Source of the DNA: JBKJTP01 sp046590195
GTDB lineage: Bacteria; Bacteroidota; Ignavibacteria; Palsa-1295
Direction: 5' to 3'
Assembly (NCBI GenBank): GCA_046590195.1
Contig: JBKJTP010000158.1
Span: 1 to 19,184 of the forward strand
Length of the DNA: 19,184 nucleotides
The notes under the pieces were generated by a model that was not told where the DNA came from, searched no databases, and was given only the letters and a program-made list of their open reading frames with translations. Positions 6,878 to 14,388 of the stretch are shown piece after piece (within the stretch, counting starts at the first letter, position 1; every line of letters starts with the position of its first letter). The position numbers were made by a program, and so were the translations under genes.

Positions 6878-7130
6878 GGTAAGCAGGTTTTATGGCATCG
6901 TGATCTATATGTATTTCGATGATCACGCACCTCCACACTTTCATGCGGAGTATGGTGAGCATGAGGCGATTGTGGGCATCAATGAGCTTCAGATCACAGG
7001 CGGTTCGCTCCCGAAACGCGCCAGATCGCTTGTATTAGAGTGGGCTGGCCTCCATCAAGCTGAGTTGCTTGAACGTTGGCAGGCAGCTTCGACTCGCGGA
7101 AAGATCGAGCGGATAGACCCTCTGCCATAG
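6870..7130 (+). CDS. DUF4160 domain protein
   Basis: This 86-residue protein has the DUF4160 signature: GIVIYMYFDDHAPPHFHAEY, with the conserved H-x-P-P-H-F-H cluster at residues 19-25, followed by EHEAIVGI and a C-terminal helix with WQAA. The His cluster could bind metal, which is inference. It overlaps DUF2442 by 8 bases, so the two are translationally coupled, and a strong terminator follows at 7164. Together with DUF2442 it is a small two-gene module placed at the end of the paaF/paaG-like operon. Its function is unknown. Confidence 0.85.
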   Translation: MPEVSRFYGIVIYMYFDDHAPPHFHAEYGEHEAIVGINELQITGGSLPKRARSLVLEWAGLHQAELLERWQAASTRGKIERIDPLP

Positions 7131-7163
7131 GATCAGCTCAATCGATTCATTCCCGGAATATTC

Positions 7164-7198
7164 AAGCGGCGGCATGGACACATTGCCGCCGCTTTTTT
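7164..7198 (+). terminator. Strong intrinsic terminator after DUF4160
   Basis: AAGCGGCGGCA (7164-7174) and TGCCGCCGCTT (7184-7194) form a perfect 11-bp GC-rich stem with a 9-base loop, followed by TTTT. With the two T's at the stem end this makes a run of six. It separates the DUF pair from the dehydrogenase gene. Confidence 0.92.
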
Positions 7199-7237
7199 GT
7201 TGGTACTGGCTGAAGTCACTCACAAGCTTTTCTCTCG

Positions 7238-8092
7238 ATGAAGATAATTGGAGTTATTGGTGCAGGTACGATGGGCTCAGGCATTGCGCTGGCCTCGGCA
7301 CTAGCGGGGTACGACGTGGTGCTCTATGATATTGCTGAGGCAACGCTCACTCGTGCAGCGAAGGGCAATTCATTGCAGATCGACAAAGCCGTAGAGAAAG
7401 GCAAGTTGAAAGCTGAAGATGCGCAGGGGGTTCGTGATCGCATCAAGACTTCCTCGACATTCGAAGACCTCGCGTCATGCGATCTCATCGTCGAAGCGGC
7501 GATAGAAAACCTCAAGCTCAAGCAGGAGCTCTTCAGCAAGCTCTCCAACATGCTTGCAGCGGATGCGATACTCTCATCGAACACCTCTTCCCTGTCGATC
7601 ACAGCGATCGCTAGTGCATGCAAGAATCCTGAACGTGTACTCGGTCTGCACTTCTTCAATCCAGCCCATATTATGAAGCTGGTCGAGATCGTGTGTGGGC
7701 AACAGACGTCCGACGATGTCGTGAACCGATCAGCCGAGTACGTGAAGAAGCTTAGCAAAGTCGCTGTGTTAGCAAAAGACACTCCTGGCTTTATCGTCAA
7801 CCGTGTCGCAAGAAATTATTACGGTGAGAGCTTCCGTGCGATGCACGAAGGCATTGCATCGCATGAACAGATCGATCGCATCATGAAAGCGAACGGCTTC
7901 CCTATGGGGCCGTTCCAATTGATGGATCTTATCGGTATTGATGTCAATCTTGCGGTGACGCAATCGGTCTACGATCAATTCTTCGGCGAGCCGCGCTTCC
8001 GTCCGCATCTCATCCAGCAAAAGATGGTCGAGGCGAACTTGCTCGGCAAGAAGACGGGCAAAGGGTTTTACGATTACAGCGAGAGCAAGTAA
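7238..8092 (+). CDS. hbd: 3-hydroxybutyryl-CoA dehydrogenase (3-hydroxyacyl-CoA dehydrogenase)
   Basis: This 284-residue enzyme has the N-terminal NAD-binding motif GAGTMG (8-13) and an acidic residue after strand 2 (Asp31). Its catalytic set matches human HAD: Ser117 (SNTSS), His138 (HFFNP), Glu150 and Asn188 (GFIVNR). The C-terminal dimer domain has GPFQLMDLIGID. It oxidises 3-hydroxyacyl-CoA with NAD. It has the short single-unit length of Hbd, not the two-domain length of E. coli PaaH (about 475 residues), although it could serve the same step after the PaaF-like hydratase. A terminator separates it from the crotonases, so it is a separate transcript. The FMN reductase starts 13 bases after its stop. 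Confidence 0.92.
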   Translation: MKIIGVIGAGTMGSGIALASALAGYDVVLYDIAEATLTRAAKGNSLQIDKAVEKGKLKAEDAQGVRDRIKTSSTFEDLASCDLIVEAAIENLKLKQELFSKLSNMLAADAILSSNTSSLSITAIASACKNPERVLGLHFFNPAHIMKLVEIVCGQQTSDDVVNRSAEYVKKLSKVAVLAKDTPGFIVNRVARNYYGESFRAMHEGIASHEQIDRIMKANGFPMGPFQLMDLIGIDVNLAVTQSVYDQFFGEPRFRPHLIQQKMVEANLLGKKTGKGFYDYSESK

Positions 8093-8105
8093 AGACGAAT
8101 AAATA

Positions 8106-8690
8106 GTGCCAGTCGTACGAGTGATCGGACTCTCAGGAAGCATGCGCAGTCCATCAGCGACTGGCAAGGCCGTGCAGATCGCGCTGGAAGGTGCGGCCGC
8201 GTTTGGCGCGGAGGTCGAGTACATCGATCTCTCTGCACTCGACCTCCCCTTCTGTGATGGCCGCGTTGATATCGAGACCTATGGCGACAACGTACAGCAA
8301 TTCCGCCATCTCATTCGTGGCGCACAGGGAGTGATCATTGGCACTCCGGAGTATCACAACTCCATGACGGGTGCGCTCAAGAACGCGATCGATCTTTGTC
8401 ACTGGGATGACTTTGCCCAGAAGATGGTCGGTGTTATCGGCGTTGCGGGAGGAGCGATCGGTGCGATCAACGCCATTAATCACACGCGTACTGTGATGCG
8501 CGGTGTCGGCGCATGGGTGGTGCCACACCAGGTATCGATCGCGCATTCTGGCAAGACGTTCGACCAGTCGCTCGAATTGCAGGAGCAATCGCTGCAGCTT
8601 AGATTACATCGCCTCGGACGTGACGTCACAAAGTTTTCGCGGCTGATTGCCGCAGGTCTTATCGATATCGACGAGACGCAAGAAGTGTAG
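8106..8690 (+). CDS. NADPH-dependent FMN reductase family flavoprotein
   Basis: This 194-residue protein has a flavodoxin-like fold. The phosphate-binding loop is GLSGSMRSPSATGKA near residues 8-22; the second flavin loop is GTPEYHNSMTGALKNAIDLC near 78-97. These are signatures of the NADPH_dep_FMN_red family (ChrR/ArsH/SsuE-like). It probably reduces FMN, quinones or other small acceptors. The start is a GTG at 8106: an in-frame TAA lies at 8100-8102 and the next ATG would delete the phosphate loop. It follows the dehydrogenase by 13 bases, so cotranscription is likely. A link to an oxygenase, by supplying reduced flavin, is possible but unproven. Confidence 0.85.
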   Translation: MPVVRVIGLSGSMRSPSATGKAVQIALEGAAAFGAEVEYIDLSALDLPFCDGRVDIETYGDNVQQFRHLIRGAQGVIIGTPEYHNSMTGALKNAIDLCHWDDFAQKMVGVIGVAGGAIGAINAINHTRTVMRGVGAWVVPHQVSIAHSGKTFDQSLELQEQSLQLRLHRLGRDVTKFSRLIAAGLIDIDETQEV

Positions 8691-8727
8691 ACTTCTTACA
8701 AGTGTAGCCCTACTTACTTAAGCTAAT

Positions 8728-9219
8728 ATGTTTACCGCATTCATAACTCTACTCATCACACTCATGGTACAACCTGGCGAACAGGCTCCGGCCTTTTCCG
8801 CAGTATCGACCGACGGTTCTGTCATCTCACTTTCAGATTTTGTCGGCAAGCAAAACGTTGTGCTCTACTTCTATCCTGAAGACATGACGGGTGGCTGCAC
8901 CAAGCAGGCGCAATGCTTCCGCGATGACATGCCGAAGTATAAGGCTGCGAACACTGTCGTGCTCGGGGTATCGCTCGACGACATGGAGAAGCACCAGAAG
9001 TTCACTGAGAAGGAGTCGCTGAACTTCCCTCTTCTCGTAGATAAAGACGGCGAGATCTCGAAGGCCTATGGTGTACCACTGCACGATGGGCTGTATCCAG
9101 CGCGTTGGAGCTTTCTGATCAGCAAAGAGGGCAAGATCGTGAAGAAGTACGAGAAGGTCGATCCACGGACGAACAGTGCTGATCTGCTGAAGGACATTGA
9201 GGATATCTCTTCTAACTAG
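8728..9219 (+). CDS. Bcp/PrxQ-type peroxiredoxin
   Basis: This is an AhpC/TSA-fold protein of 163 residues, or 151 from a second ATG at 8764. The active-site stretch is YFYPEDMTGGCTKQAQCFRDD with peroxidatic Cys57 (Cys45 from the second start, the same number as in E. coli Bcp). The usual resolving Cys of Bcp lies five residues on; here that position is Gln and a Cys sits six residues on (Cys63). It reduces peroxides with thiol donors. The extra 12 residues of the longer form (MFTAFITLLITL) are wholly hydrophobic and could be a weak membrane anchor or signal; from 8764 the protein begins MVQPGEQAPAF like cytosolic Bcp. The start is therefore open. It is the last gene before a bidirectional terminator. 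Confidence 0.88.
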   Translation: MFTAFITLLITLMVQPGEQAPAFSAVSTDGSVISLSDFVGKQNVVLYFYPEDMTGGCTKQAQCFRDDMPKYKAANTVVLGVSLDDMEKHQKFTEKESLNFPLLVDKDGEISKAYGVPLHDGLYPARWSFLISKEGKIVKKYEKVDPRTNSADLLKDIEDISSN

Positions 9220-9236
9220 AAAGATTGATCAGAACT

Positions 9237-9263
9237 GAAAAGCCTCGCACTGCGAGGCTTTTC
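9237..9263. terminator. Bidirectional intrinsic terminator between convergent genes
   Basis: GAAAAGCCTCGC (9237-9248) and GCGAGGCTTTTC (9252-9263) form a perfect 12-bp stem with loop ACT. A-rich on one side and T-rich on the other, it serves both the peroxiredoxin (+) and exonuclease III (-), whose stop is 5 bases away. Confidence 0.88.
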
Positions 9264-9267
9264 CGTC

Positions 9268-10029
9268 TTACTTCAGTACCAACTCGATCGGGCAGTGATC
9301 GCTGCCCATGACGTCCATGTGGATCTTCGCATCCTTCACCTTCGCTATCAGCCCTTCAGTGACGTAGAAGAAGTCGATGCGCCAACCTCTGTTCTGCTCT
9401 CGTGCACGACTGACGGTATCCCAGTAGGTGTATTGCTCGGGCTCCTTGTTGAAGTGCCTGAACGTATCGACGTAGCCCATGTCGTTGATCTTATCGAGCC
9501 ACGCACGCTCTTCGGGTAGGAAGCCTGAGATCTTCGACCACTCGCGCGGCTTTGCAACATCGATCTCCTGGTGAGCTGTATTGTAATCGCCGCAGATCAC
9601 GAGCTCTTTGCCTTCAGCGCGAAGCTCTTCCCATGTCTCGAGCAAGTGATCGTAGAAGTCGAGCTTGTAGCGCACGCGCTCTGGTCCTCGTCCGCCGTTT
9701 GGGAAGTAAATGTTGAATAGCGTGAAATCATCATAGTCGGCACGAATAACGCGGCCCTCGCAATCGAACTTCTGCGCACCGCAACCTGGCAAGATCGAGA
9801 CCGGATGCAACTTGTTGTAGATCGCGACACCGCTGTAACCCTTCTTCTCTGCGCTGACGAAGTAGCTATCGTACCCTTCGATCATCCGCAATTCTTCATC
9901 GAGCTGATCCGGCTGCGCCTTCGTCTCTTGCAAACAGAGCACATCAGGTTGCTCGCGCTTGACGTAATCGATAAAGCCTTTCTTTTGTGCGGCACGGATG
10001 CCGTTGACATTCCAGCAGATCAGTCGCAT
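9268..10029 (-). CDS. xth: Exodeoxyribonuclease III (AP endonuclease, ExoA/Xth type)
   Basis: This 253-residue protein of the endonuclease/exonuclease/phosphatase fold carries the full active site: CWNVNGIRA with Asn7, LQETK with Glu35, NIYFPNGG with Tyr108, CGDYNTAH with Asp148 and Asn150, WRIDFFY with Asp219, and GSDHCPI with Asp244/His245. It cuts DNA 5' of abasic sites and removes 3' blocks in base-excision repair in the cytoplasm. Its length is typical of ExoA/Xth. It is the last gene of the minus-strand operon, 41 bases after the DUF512 gene, and ends at the bidirectional hairpin. Nothing is missing. Confidence 0.95.
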   Translation of the reverse strand: MRLICWNVNGIRAAQKKGFIDYVKREQPDVLCLQETKAQPDQLDEELRMIEGYDSYFVSAEKKGYSGVAIYNKLHPVSILPGCGAQKFDCEGRVIRADYDDFTLFNIYFPNGGRGPERVRYKLDFYDHLLETWEELRAEGKELVICGDYNTAHQEIDVAKPREWSKISGFLPEERAWLDKINDMGYVDTFRHFNKEPEQYTYWDTVSRAREQNRGWRIDFFYVTEGLIAKVKDAKIHMDVMGSDHCPIELVLK

Positions 10030-10070
10030 GTCAGTTATCGGTTGACGGTTGTCAGTTGAGAGAATTTCGA

Positions 10071-11411
10071 TCAGAGAACAGGAAGATTGATCTTGTGCGC
10101 GTCGAAGGTCTCAGCCTCGGGATGATTGAGGTAGTGAACGACCTCTTCCCAGTTGTCATGGAAGATCGCCATCGGGCGGTCGTTCAGCTTCTTCTTTAAG
10201 CCCAGTGGCGTCTCGTCGTCGAGGAACACATCATCCTCGTTCAACACATTAGGTGGAAGCAGCAGGAGATCTGTCGCAGGACGGCCCTCGAAATGCTGGC
10301 GGAAGCACTTGCCAGACAACAAACCGGTGACTGTTACGTCCGGACCGTACAGCGTATTCGTTACAACCTGCAGATCGACCTCCAGATTCGGGATCTCTTG
10401 CAATGTTGGGACCACGTACTCACGCATGAAGCCGGACGCAAGCGTTGCAGTAGCTAGCGTCAGCTTCTTCTTCTCGCTGAACGGCTCGCTGCTCTTGATA
10501 ATATCGATCGCTTTCTTCGTCTCTTCGATGAAGTCGCGTACCATTCCAACACCGTTTTCGAGCTGGGGATATCCATCGTACCATTCCTCCTTCGGTGGCT
10601 CCATTTCGGCGACAAGGAAGAATTCGTCGGAGAGATACAGCCAGTTCGCACCGCGTTCTGCGCGGAATTGCTCTTGCAGCTTGAATACATACTCGATCAT
10701 GCTTCGAGCGTACTCGCGATCGACCTGTTCAAGCTTCGTGAGTCCATCGCGGTGCGATGTCAAGCCTACCGGCACCACTGCCATCGTGAGCACATTCTCG
10801 CCCAGAGACCAGGTATCTTCGATCGTCTTCTGCAAGCTGTCGCCATCATTGATTCCTGGGCAGAGCACAACTTGCGTGTGCATCCAGATATCATTCTCCG
10901 CTAGGTAGCGGAGCTTATCCATGATGAAGTCATTCTTGCGGAGGCGCATCAGCTTCTGACGAACTTCGAAGACTGTCGAATGGATGCTAATGTATTGCGG
11001 CGAGAGCCGCTGGCGGACGATGCGCTCCAGGGCCTTTGGGCCCACGTTCGTCATCGTGTTGTAATTGCCGTACTGATGCGAGAAGCGGTAATCGCCATCA
11101 CGGAAATAAAGCGCCTTGCGCAGGCCTTCCGGATTCTGATCGACGAAGCAGAAGACGCAGTCATTACCGCAGGCCGTCATCCGCATCGGCTCTACGTGAA
11201 AACCGATCTCTTCTCCGTAATCCTTCTCAACATCGAAGATCACGTACTCGCCGCCGGAGATCATCTCAAGTTCGAGATTCTCATTCGGCATGTGGAATTT
11301 CATGTCGAGCTCATCGCGGATGGGCTCGCCATTCATCTGCTGCAGCTCGTCACCAGGCTGTATGCCCAGCTCCTCTGCGATCGACCCCGGATCTACTTTA
11401 ACAATACGCAT
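10071..11411 (-). CDS. DUF512 family PDZ/radical-SAM protein
   Basis: This 446-residue protein has an N-terminal PDZ-like domain (residues 1-60; PGSIAEELGIQPGDELQQMNG) followed by a radical-SAM-type Cys motif, Cys81-x3-Cys85-x2-Cys88 (CGNDCVFCFVDQ). Next come RKALYFRDGDYRFS and GNYNTMTNVG, all as in the DUF512 family. It probably binds a 4Fe-4S cluster with SAM; the substrate is unknown. The C-terminal part (residues 330-400, TLATATLASGFM and VTVTGLLSG) is the DUF512 domain proper. It sits in the mtaB-glycosyltransferase-DUF512-xth operon, 20 bases after the glycosyltransferase stop. It has no signal peptide despite the PDZ domain. Confidence 0.9.
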   Translation of the reverse strand: MRIVKVDPGSIAEELGIQPGDELQQMNGEPIRDELDMKFHMPNENLELEMISGGEYVIFDVEKDYGEEIGFHVEPMRMTACGNDCVFCFVDQNPEGLRKALYFRDGDYRFSHQYGNYNTMTNVGPKALERIVRQRLSPQYISIHSTVFEVRQKLMRLRKNDFIMDKLRYLAENDIWMHTQVVLCPGINDGDSLQKTIEDTWSLGENVLTMAVVPVGLTSHRDGLTKLEQVDREYARSMIEYVFKLQEQFRAERGANWLYLSDEFFLVAEMEPPKEEWYDGYPQLENGVGMVRDFIEETKKAIDIIKSSEPFSEKKKLTLATATLASGFMREYVVPTLQEIPNLEVDLQVVTNTLYGPDVTVTGLLSGKCFRQHFEGRPATDLLLLPPNVLNEDDVFLDDETPLGLKKKLNDRPMAIFHDNWEEVVHYLNHPEAETFDAHKINLPVL

Positions 11412-11431
11412 GTGTTGAGATACGAGATGAA

Positions 11432-12745
11432 TTAATTACGAGTGAGTGCGAGTGCTTCGCGCGTCACGAGCTCATGCCGTGTGCGAACCTGATTCTTACC
11501 GAGCAGCGCCACGCTTATACCATACGCTGCGAGTGTAACAAGATACGGATCGACCTTGAGTCCGCGATGTCGCGACTGTACGAAGAACAGTGCGCTAACG
11601 GCTGTGGAGTACACAAACAGTGCGATAAAAAGCCAGCGAAGGTTCTTGTCGCGGAGCTTGAATAGTCCATAGAAACCAAGCACGAGCAGGATGAACGTGA
11701 CTACGTCATAAACGATCATCCACTGGTTGATCTGCAGGCCGTCACCACTGAACGCCCGGCGCCACCAATGGTAATAGACCTTCTTTACGGTCAGCGCCAG
11801 CCACTCGCCCGGATGCTCTTTGATCCAATCGAGCGCAACGTCGAAGTAGTATTGATCCCGCATCAGCGGCGAGCGAAGCATGGCGTGATACTCGATCGCT
11901 TTGAGTTCTGCAACTTCTTCCGGCGTCTCAGGGATGATCCTGAACTCGCCTGTCGCGCCAACATTATTGCCGAGATAGAGATTGTACCCCGAATTCGCCG
12001 AGACTGCAATGAATCGATCGAACACCACGTAATTCCTGAGCGTCCATGGACCGACTAGCAAGACAACCACCGCTGCAAGGAATCCAAGCTTCTTCAGCAA
12101 TCGTGGCGTATCGAGCTCCTTCTTCAGTACCATCACGAGCCACAACCCGATCAAAGGTAGCCCCATCAGCATGTCCGGCCGAACGAGTATCTGTAGCGCG
12201 AGCACAATACCAAGTCCGAGATAGACTCCCTTGCGCATTGGCTCACGGTAGATCATGAAGAGCAGCAGCACCATCGCCGAGATGAGCGCGTGATTGAGCA
12301 TGTTCGGTTCGATCGCCGAGGCCAGCAGCCACAGCGGCGGATAGAAGCTTACCGCAGCAAAGCCAATGAACGCTGTGAACGGACTTGCGAATCGTCGTGC
12401 GATCCGATGTACGAAGACATTTCCAAGTTGCAGCAAGAACAGATTGAACACCTGCATCGCAACGAGTCCGGCACCGAGTTTCAACATGCCTGTCAGGATC
12501 CAGACATAGAGTGGCGGAATGTAGGCAGTGATCGTTGGGTAGGTATCGCCAGGATAAGGATAGGCAAAGCCGATCCCCTCAATGATATTCTTCGCGATAA
12601 AGTACGGCTCGCCGATGACGACCGCAGGACGCAGTGTCATGCATTGTACGAAGAACGTTATCAGCATGACCGCTGGCACAAGCCAGCGCTCGAGCCGCAT
12701 CACCGTTAGATCTGCGATATGAAAGAAGGTCTTCACGTTAGGCAA
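11432..12745 (-). CDS. GT39-like membrane glycosyltransferase
   Basis: This 437-residue polytopic protein has about ten or more hydrophobic segments. The first loop carries GEPYFIAKNIIEGIGF, resembling the acidic catalytic loop of GT-C transferases (Glu46 in place of the usual Asp). Later come RPDMLMGLPL, GPWTLRNYVVFDRF and SANSGYNLYLGNN, typical of PMT/ArnT-like GT39 proteins. It probably moves a sugar from a polyprenyl phosphate to a lipid or protein at the outer face of the inner membrane. The longest start is TTG 12745, overlapping the mtaB stop by 8 bases (TTGCCTAA). GTG 12736, one base after that stop, is an alternative. Acceptor and sugar are unknown. Confidence 0.8.
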   Translation of the reverse strand: MPNVKTFFHIADLTVMRLERWLVPAVMLITFFVQCMTLRPAVVIGEPYFIAKNIIEGIGFAYPYPGDTYPTITAYIPPLYVWILTGMLKLGAGLVAMQVFNLFLLQLGNVFVHRIARRFASPFTAFIGFAAVSFYPPLWLLASAIEPNMLNHALISAMVLLLFMIYREPMRKGVYLGLGIVLALQILVRPDMLMGLPLIGLWLVMVLKKELDTPRLLKKLGFLAAVVVLLVGPWTLRNYVVFDRFIAVSANSGYNLYLGNNVGATGEFRIIPETPEEVAELKAIEYHAMLRSPLMRDQYYFDVALDWIKEHPGEWLALTVKKVYYHWWRRAFSGDGLQINQWMIVYDVVTFILLVLGFYGLFKLRDKNLRWLFIALFVYSTAVSALFFVQSRHRGLKVDPYLVTLAAYGISVALLGKNQVRTRHELVTREALALTRN

Positions 12746-14150
12746 GGACGGGGAGTTCGAGTGTTCGTGAACGACGAGTTGAGAGAATGTCGATCATCTC
12801 CCCGATCATGTGTTCGCCATGAATATCTGTAAGTAGTGATCTGACGCTGGTGATATCCCTTGGGATCGAGCTTGCCAACTTGACACGCACGTAGTTGCCT
12901 GAGTACCCTTCGTTGATCGCACTCTCCTCGTTCGAGCAATTGATGCTGCGTCCTTCGAGCACGACATCAGCGCTCTTTCCGATCTGCGTTTCATAAAATG
13001 CTCGAATCTTCTTCTCACTCAGTATTCTAAGTCGCTCATTACGTTCGCGGCGCTCGTATACATCGATGCGTTCGGTCATTGAAGAGGCCTTCGTACCAGG
13101 CCGCTCGCTGTAGGTGAATACGTGCAGGTACGAGAGATCAAGTGATGTGATGAACTGATACGTCTCCTCGAATTCTTCGGTGGTCTCGCCAGGGAAGCCA
13201 ACGATCACATCTGCACCGATGCAGGCATCAGGCGCGAGCTGTTTGATCAACTCCACTCGGCTGCGATAAAGCTCGCGGTTGTAACGGCGCTGCATCACCT
13301 TTAGGATCTTTGGCGACCCCGATTGCATCGGCACATGAAAGTGATTGCAGAACTTTGGTGATTCCGCGACCAACTCGATGATCTCATCTGTCAAGAGATT
13401 CGGCTCGATCGAGGAGATGCGGATCCGCGAAGTGACTCTCTCACCCTCGTTGAGTGCCGTCAAAAGCTGATAGAATGAAGAGCCATTTTTGCGGCCGAAG
13501 TCGCCGACGTTTACGCCACTGAGAATGATCTCGAGGAAGCCCTTATCTGATAGAGACGCCGCTTCGTTCACGATCTGTTCGATCGCACCGGAGCGAGAAG
13601 CACCGCGTGCTTCTGGGATCGTGCAGAACGAGCAATTATAATCACAGCCATCCTGCACCTTTAGGAATGCGCGCGTGCGTCCGACTGATGACTCTGACGT
13701 CGCGAGATGAAAATCTGTTGCCTCCTTGATCGGGTTACTGAGGATCAATGGGTTCGATCTCTTCGCGAAAGAACTTAGATGGTCGAAGATGTTAAACTTC
13801 TCTTTCGCGCCGAGCACCACATCTACGCCTTCGATGCTCGCGATCTCTTCGGGCCTAAGCTGCGCGTAGCAGCCGGTAACGGCGACGAACATGTTCGGTG
13901 AGGACCGGAGGACACGGCGAACAAGCTTCCGACACTCCTTCTCCGCGTTTTCCGTGACTGAGCAGGTGTTGAGCACAAAGATGTCTGCTCCCTCTCCCGA
14001 GCTGGCCAAACGGAAGCCGCGGTCGAGGAATTGTCGACCGATGGAAGTCGTCTCGGAGTAATTCAATTTACAGCCCAGGGTATGGAGATACACGGTCGCA
14101 GCTGGGTGCGCGATCGAGATCAACGAGGTCTCCGAGGGTGTTGAGGACAT
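12738..14150 (-). CDS. mtaB: tRNA t6A37 methylthiotransferase MtaB
   Basis: This 470-residue radical-SAM methylthiotransferase has the first iron-sulfur cluster Cys at residues 27 (GCKLN), 63 (NTCSVT) and 94 (GCYAQ), and the SAM cluster Cys169-x3-Cys173-x2-Cys176 (DGCDYNCSFCTIP). Later motifs include LSGVNVGDFG, RISSIEPN, HVPMQSGSPKIL and GFPGETTEEF. The pattern NTCSVTENAEKECRK and GCYAQLRPEEI fits MtaB rather than MiaB or RimO. MtaB adds methylthio to t6A37 of tRNAs reading ANN codons. It is the first gene of the minus operon; its ATG at 14150 directly abuts a hairpin in the leader. A poorly conserved N-terminal extension of about 19 residues precedes the first motif. Confidence 0.92.
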   Translation of the reverse strand: MSSTPSETSLISIAHPAATVYLHTLGCKLNYSETTSIGRQFLDRGFRLASSGEGADIFVLNTCSVTENAEKECRKLVRRVLRSSPNMFVAVTGCYAQLRPEEIASIEGVDVVLGAKEKFNIFDHLSSFAKRSNPLILSNPIKEATDFHLATSESSVGRTRAFLKVQDGCDYNCSFCTIPEARGASRSGAIEQIVNEAASLSDKGFLEIILSGVNVGDFGRKNGSSFYQLLTALNEGERVTSRIRISSIEPNLLTDEIIELVAESPKFCNHFHVPMQSGSPKILKVMQRRYNRELYRSRVELIKQLAPDACIGADVIVGFPGETTEEFEETYQFITSLDLSYLHVFTYSERPGTKASSMTERIDVYERRERNERLRILSEKKIRAFYETQIGKSADVVLEGRSINCSNEESAINEGYSGNYVRVKLASSIPRDITSVRSLLTDIHGEHMIGEMIDILSTRRSRTLELPVLA

Positions 14151-14183
14151 GGGCTCGTTCGCAACGAACTGCCCAGTTTTTTT
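14151..14183. promoter_or_regulatory. Hairpin abutting the mtaB start, with T-tract on the plus strand
   Basis: GGGC/GCCC and GTTCG/CGAAC pair around a short loop within 14151-14174, with a small internal mismatch. On the plus strand AG and seven T's follow (14177-14183), the shape of an intrinsic terminator that would stop antisense transcripts coming out of mtaB. On the minus strand the same hairpin lies in the mtaB leader and ends at the ATG, where it could hinder initiation. Confidence 0.5.
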
Positions 14184-14314
14184 GTGCCATTTGCCTGGTA
14201 TCAGGAGGGCATTAATGGCCGGTCCGACGGAATTTCATCTACATTCCAGCCGTTTAGAGCGCGTCGTTTTCCCGGAGTTCTCGAGCTTTTACGCAGGAGA
14301 ATTGCGGAGAGCGC

Positions 14315-14388
14315 GGGCCCTTAGCTCAGTTGGTAAGAGCAGTCGACTCATAATCGATTGGTCGCAGGTTCAAGCCCTGCAGGGCCCA
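14315..14388 (+). tRNA. tRNA with anticodon CAT, best read as tRNA-Ile2
   Basis: A complete 74-base cloverleaf: acceptor GGGCCCT/AGGGCCC, D arm GCTC/GAGC, anticodon arm GTCGA/TCGAT with loop CTCATAA (anticodon CAT), T arm GCAGG/CCTGC with loop TTCAAGC, and discriminator A at 14388. G1-C72 is paired, so it is not initiator tRNA. The anticodon arm and variable loop (CGACTCATAATCGA, TTGGTCGC) closely match E. coli tRNA-Ile2, whose C34 is changed to lysidine by TilS, and not the elongator tRNA-Met arm. The 3' CCA is not encoded. It lies 43 bases before tadA. Confidence 0.88.

Noticed and set aside
8680..8697. Hairpin AAGAAGT/ACTTCTT around the FMN reductase stop
   Set aside because: Only 7 bp, A/T-rich and without a T-tract; too weak to call a terminator.
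10030..10070. Repeated GTCAGTT words between xth and DUF512
   Set aside because: Two 7-base copies in a 41-base gap are not enough to claim a repeat element.
10153..10908. 251-codon plus-strand frame opposite the DUF512 gene
   Set aside because: Its composition is Ser/Arg/Thr-rich, as expected of antisense translation, and the DUF512 motifs lie on the minus strand.
12290..12709. 139-codon plus-strand frame opposite the glycosyltransferase
   Set aside because: Charged, low-similarity product antisense to a clear membrane protein.
14315..14388. Reading the CAT tRNA as initiator tRNA
   Set aside because: The first acceptor pair is G-C rather than mismatched, and the anticodon stem lacks the three G-C pairs of initiators.
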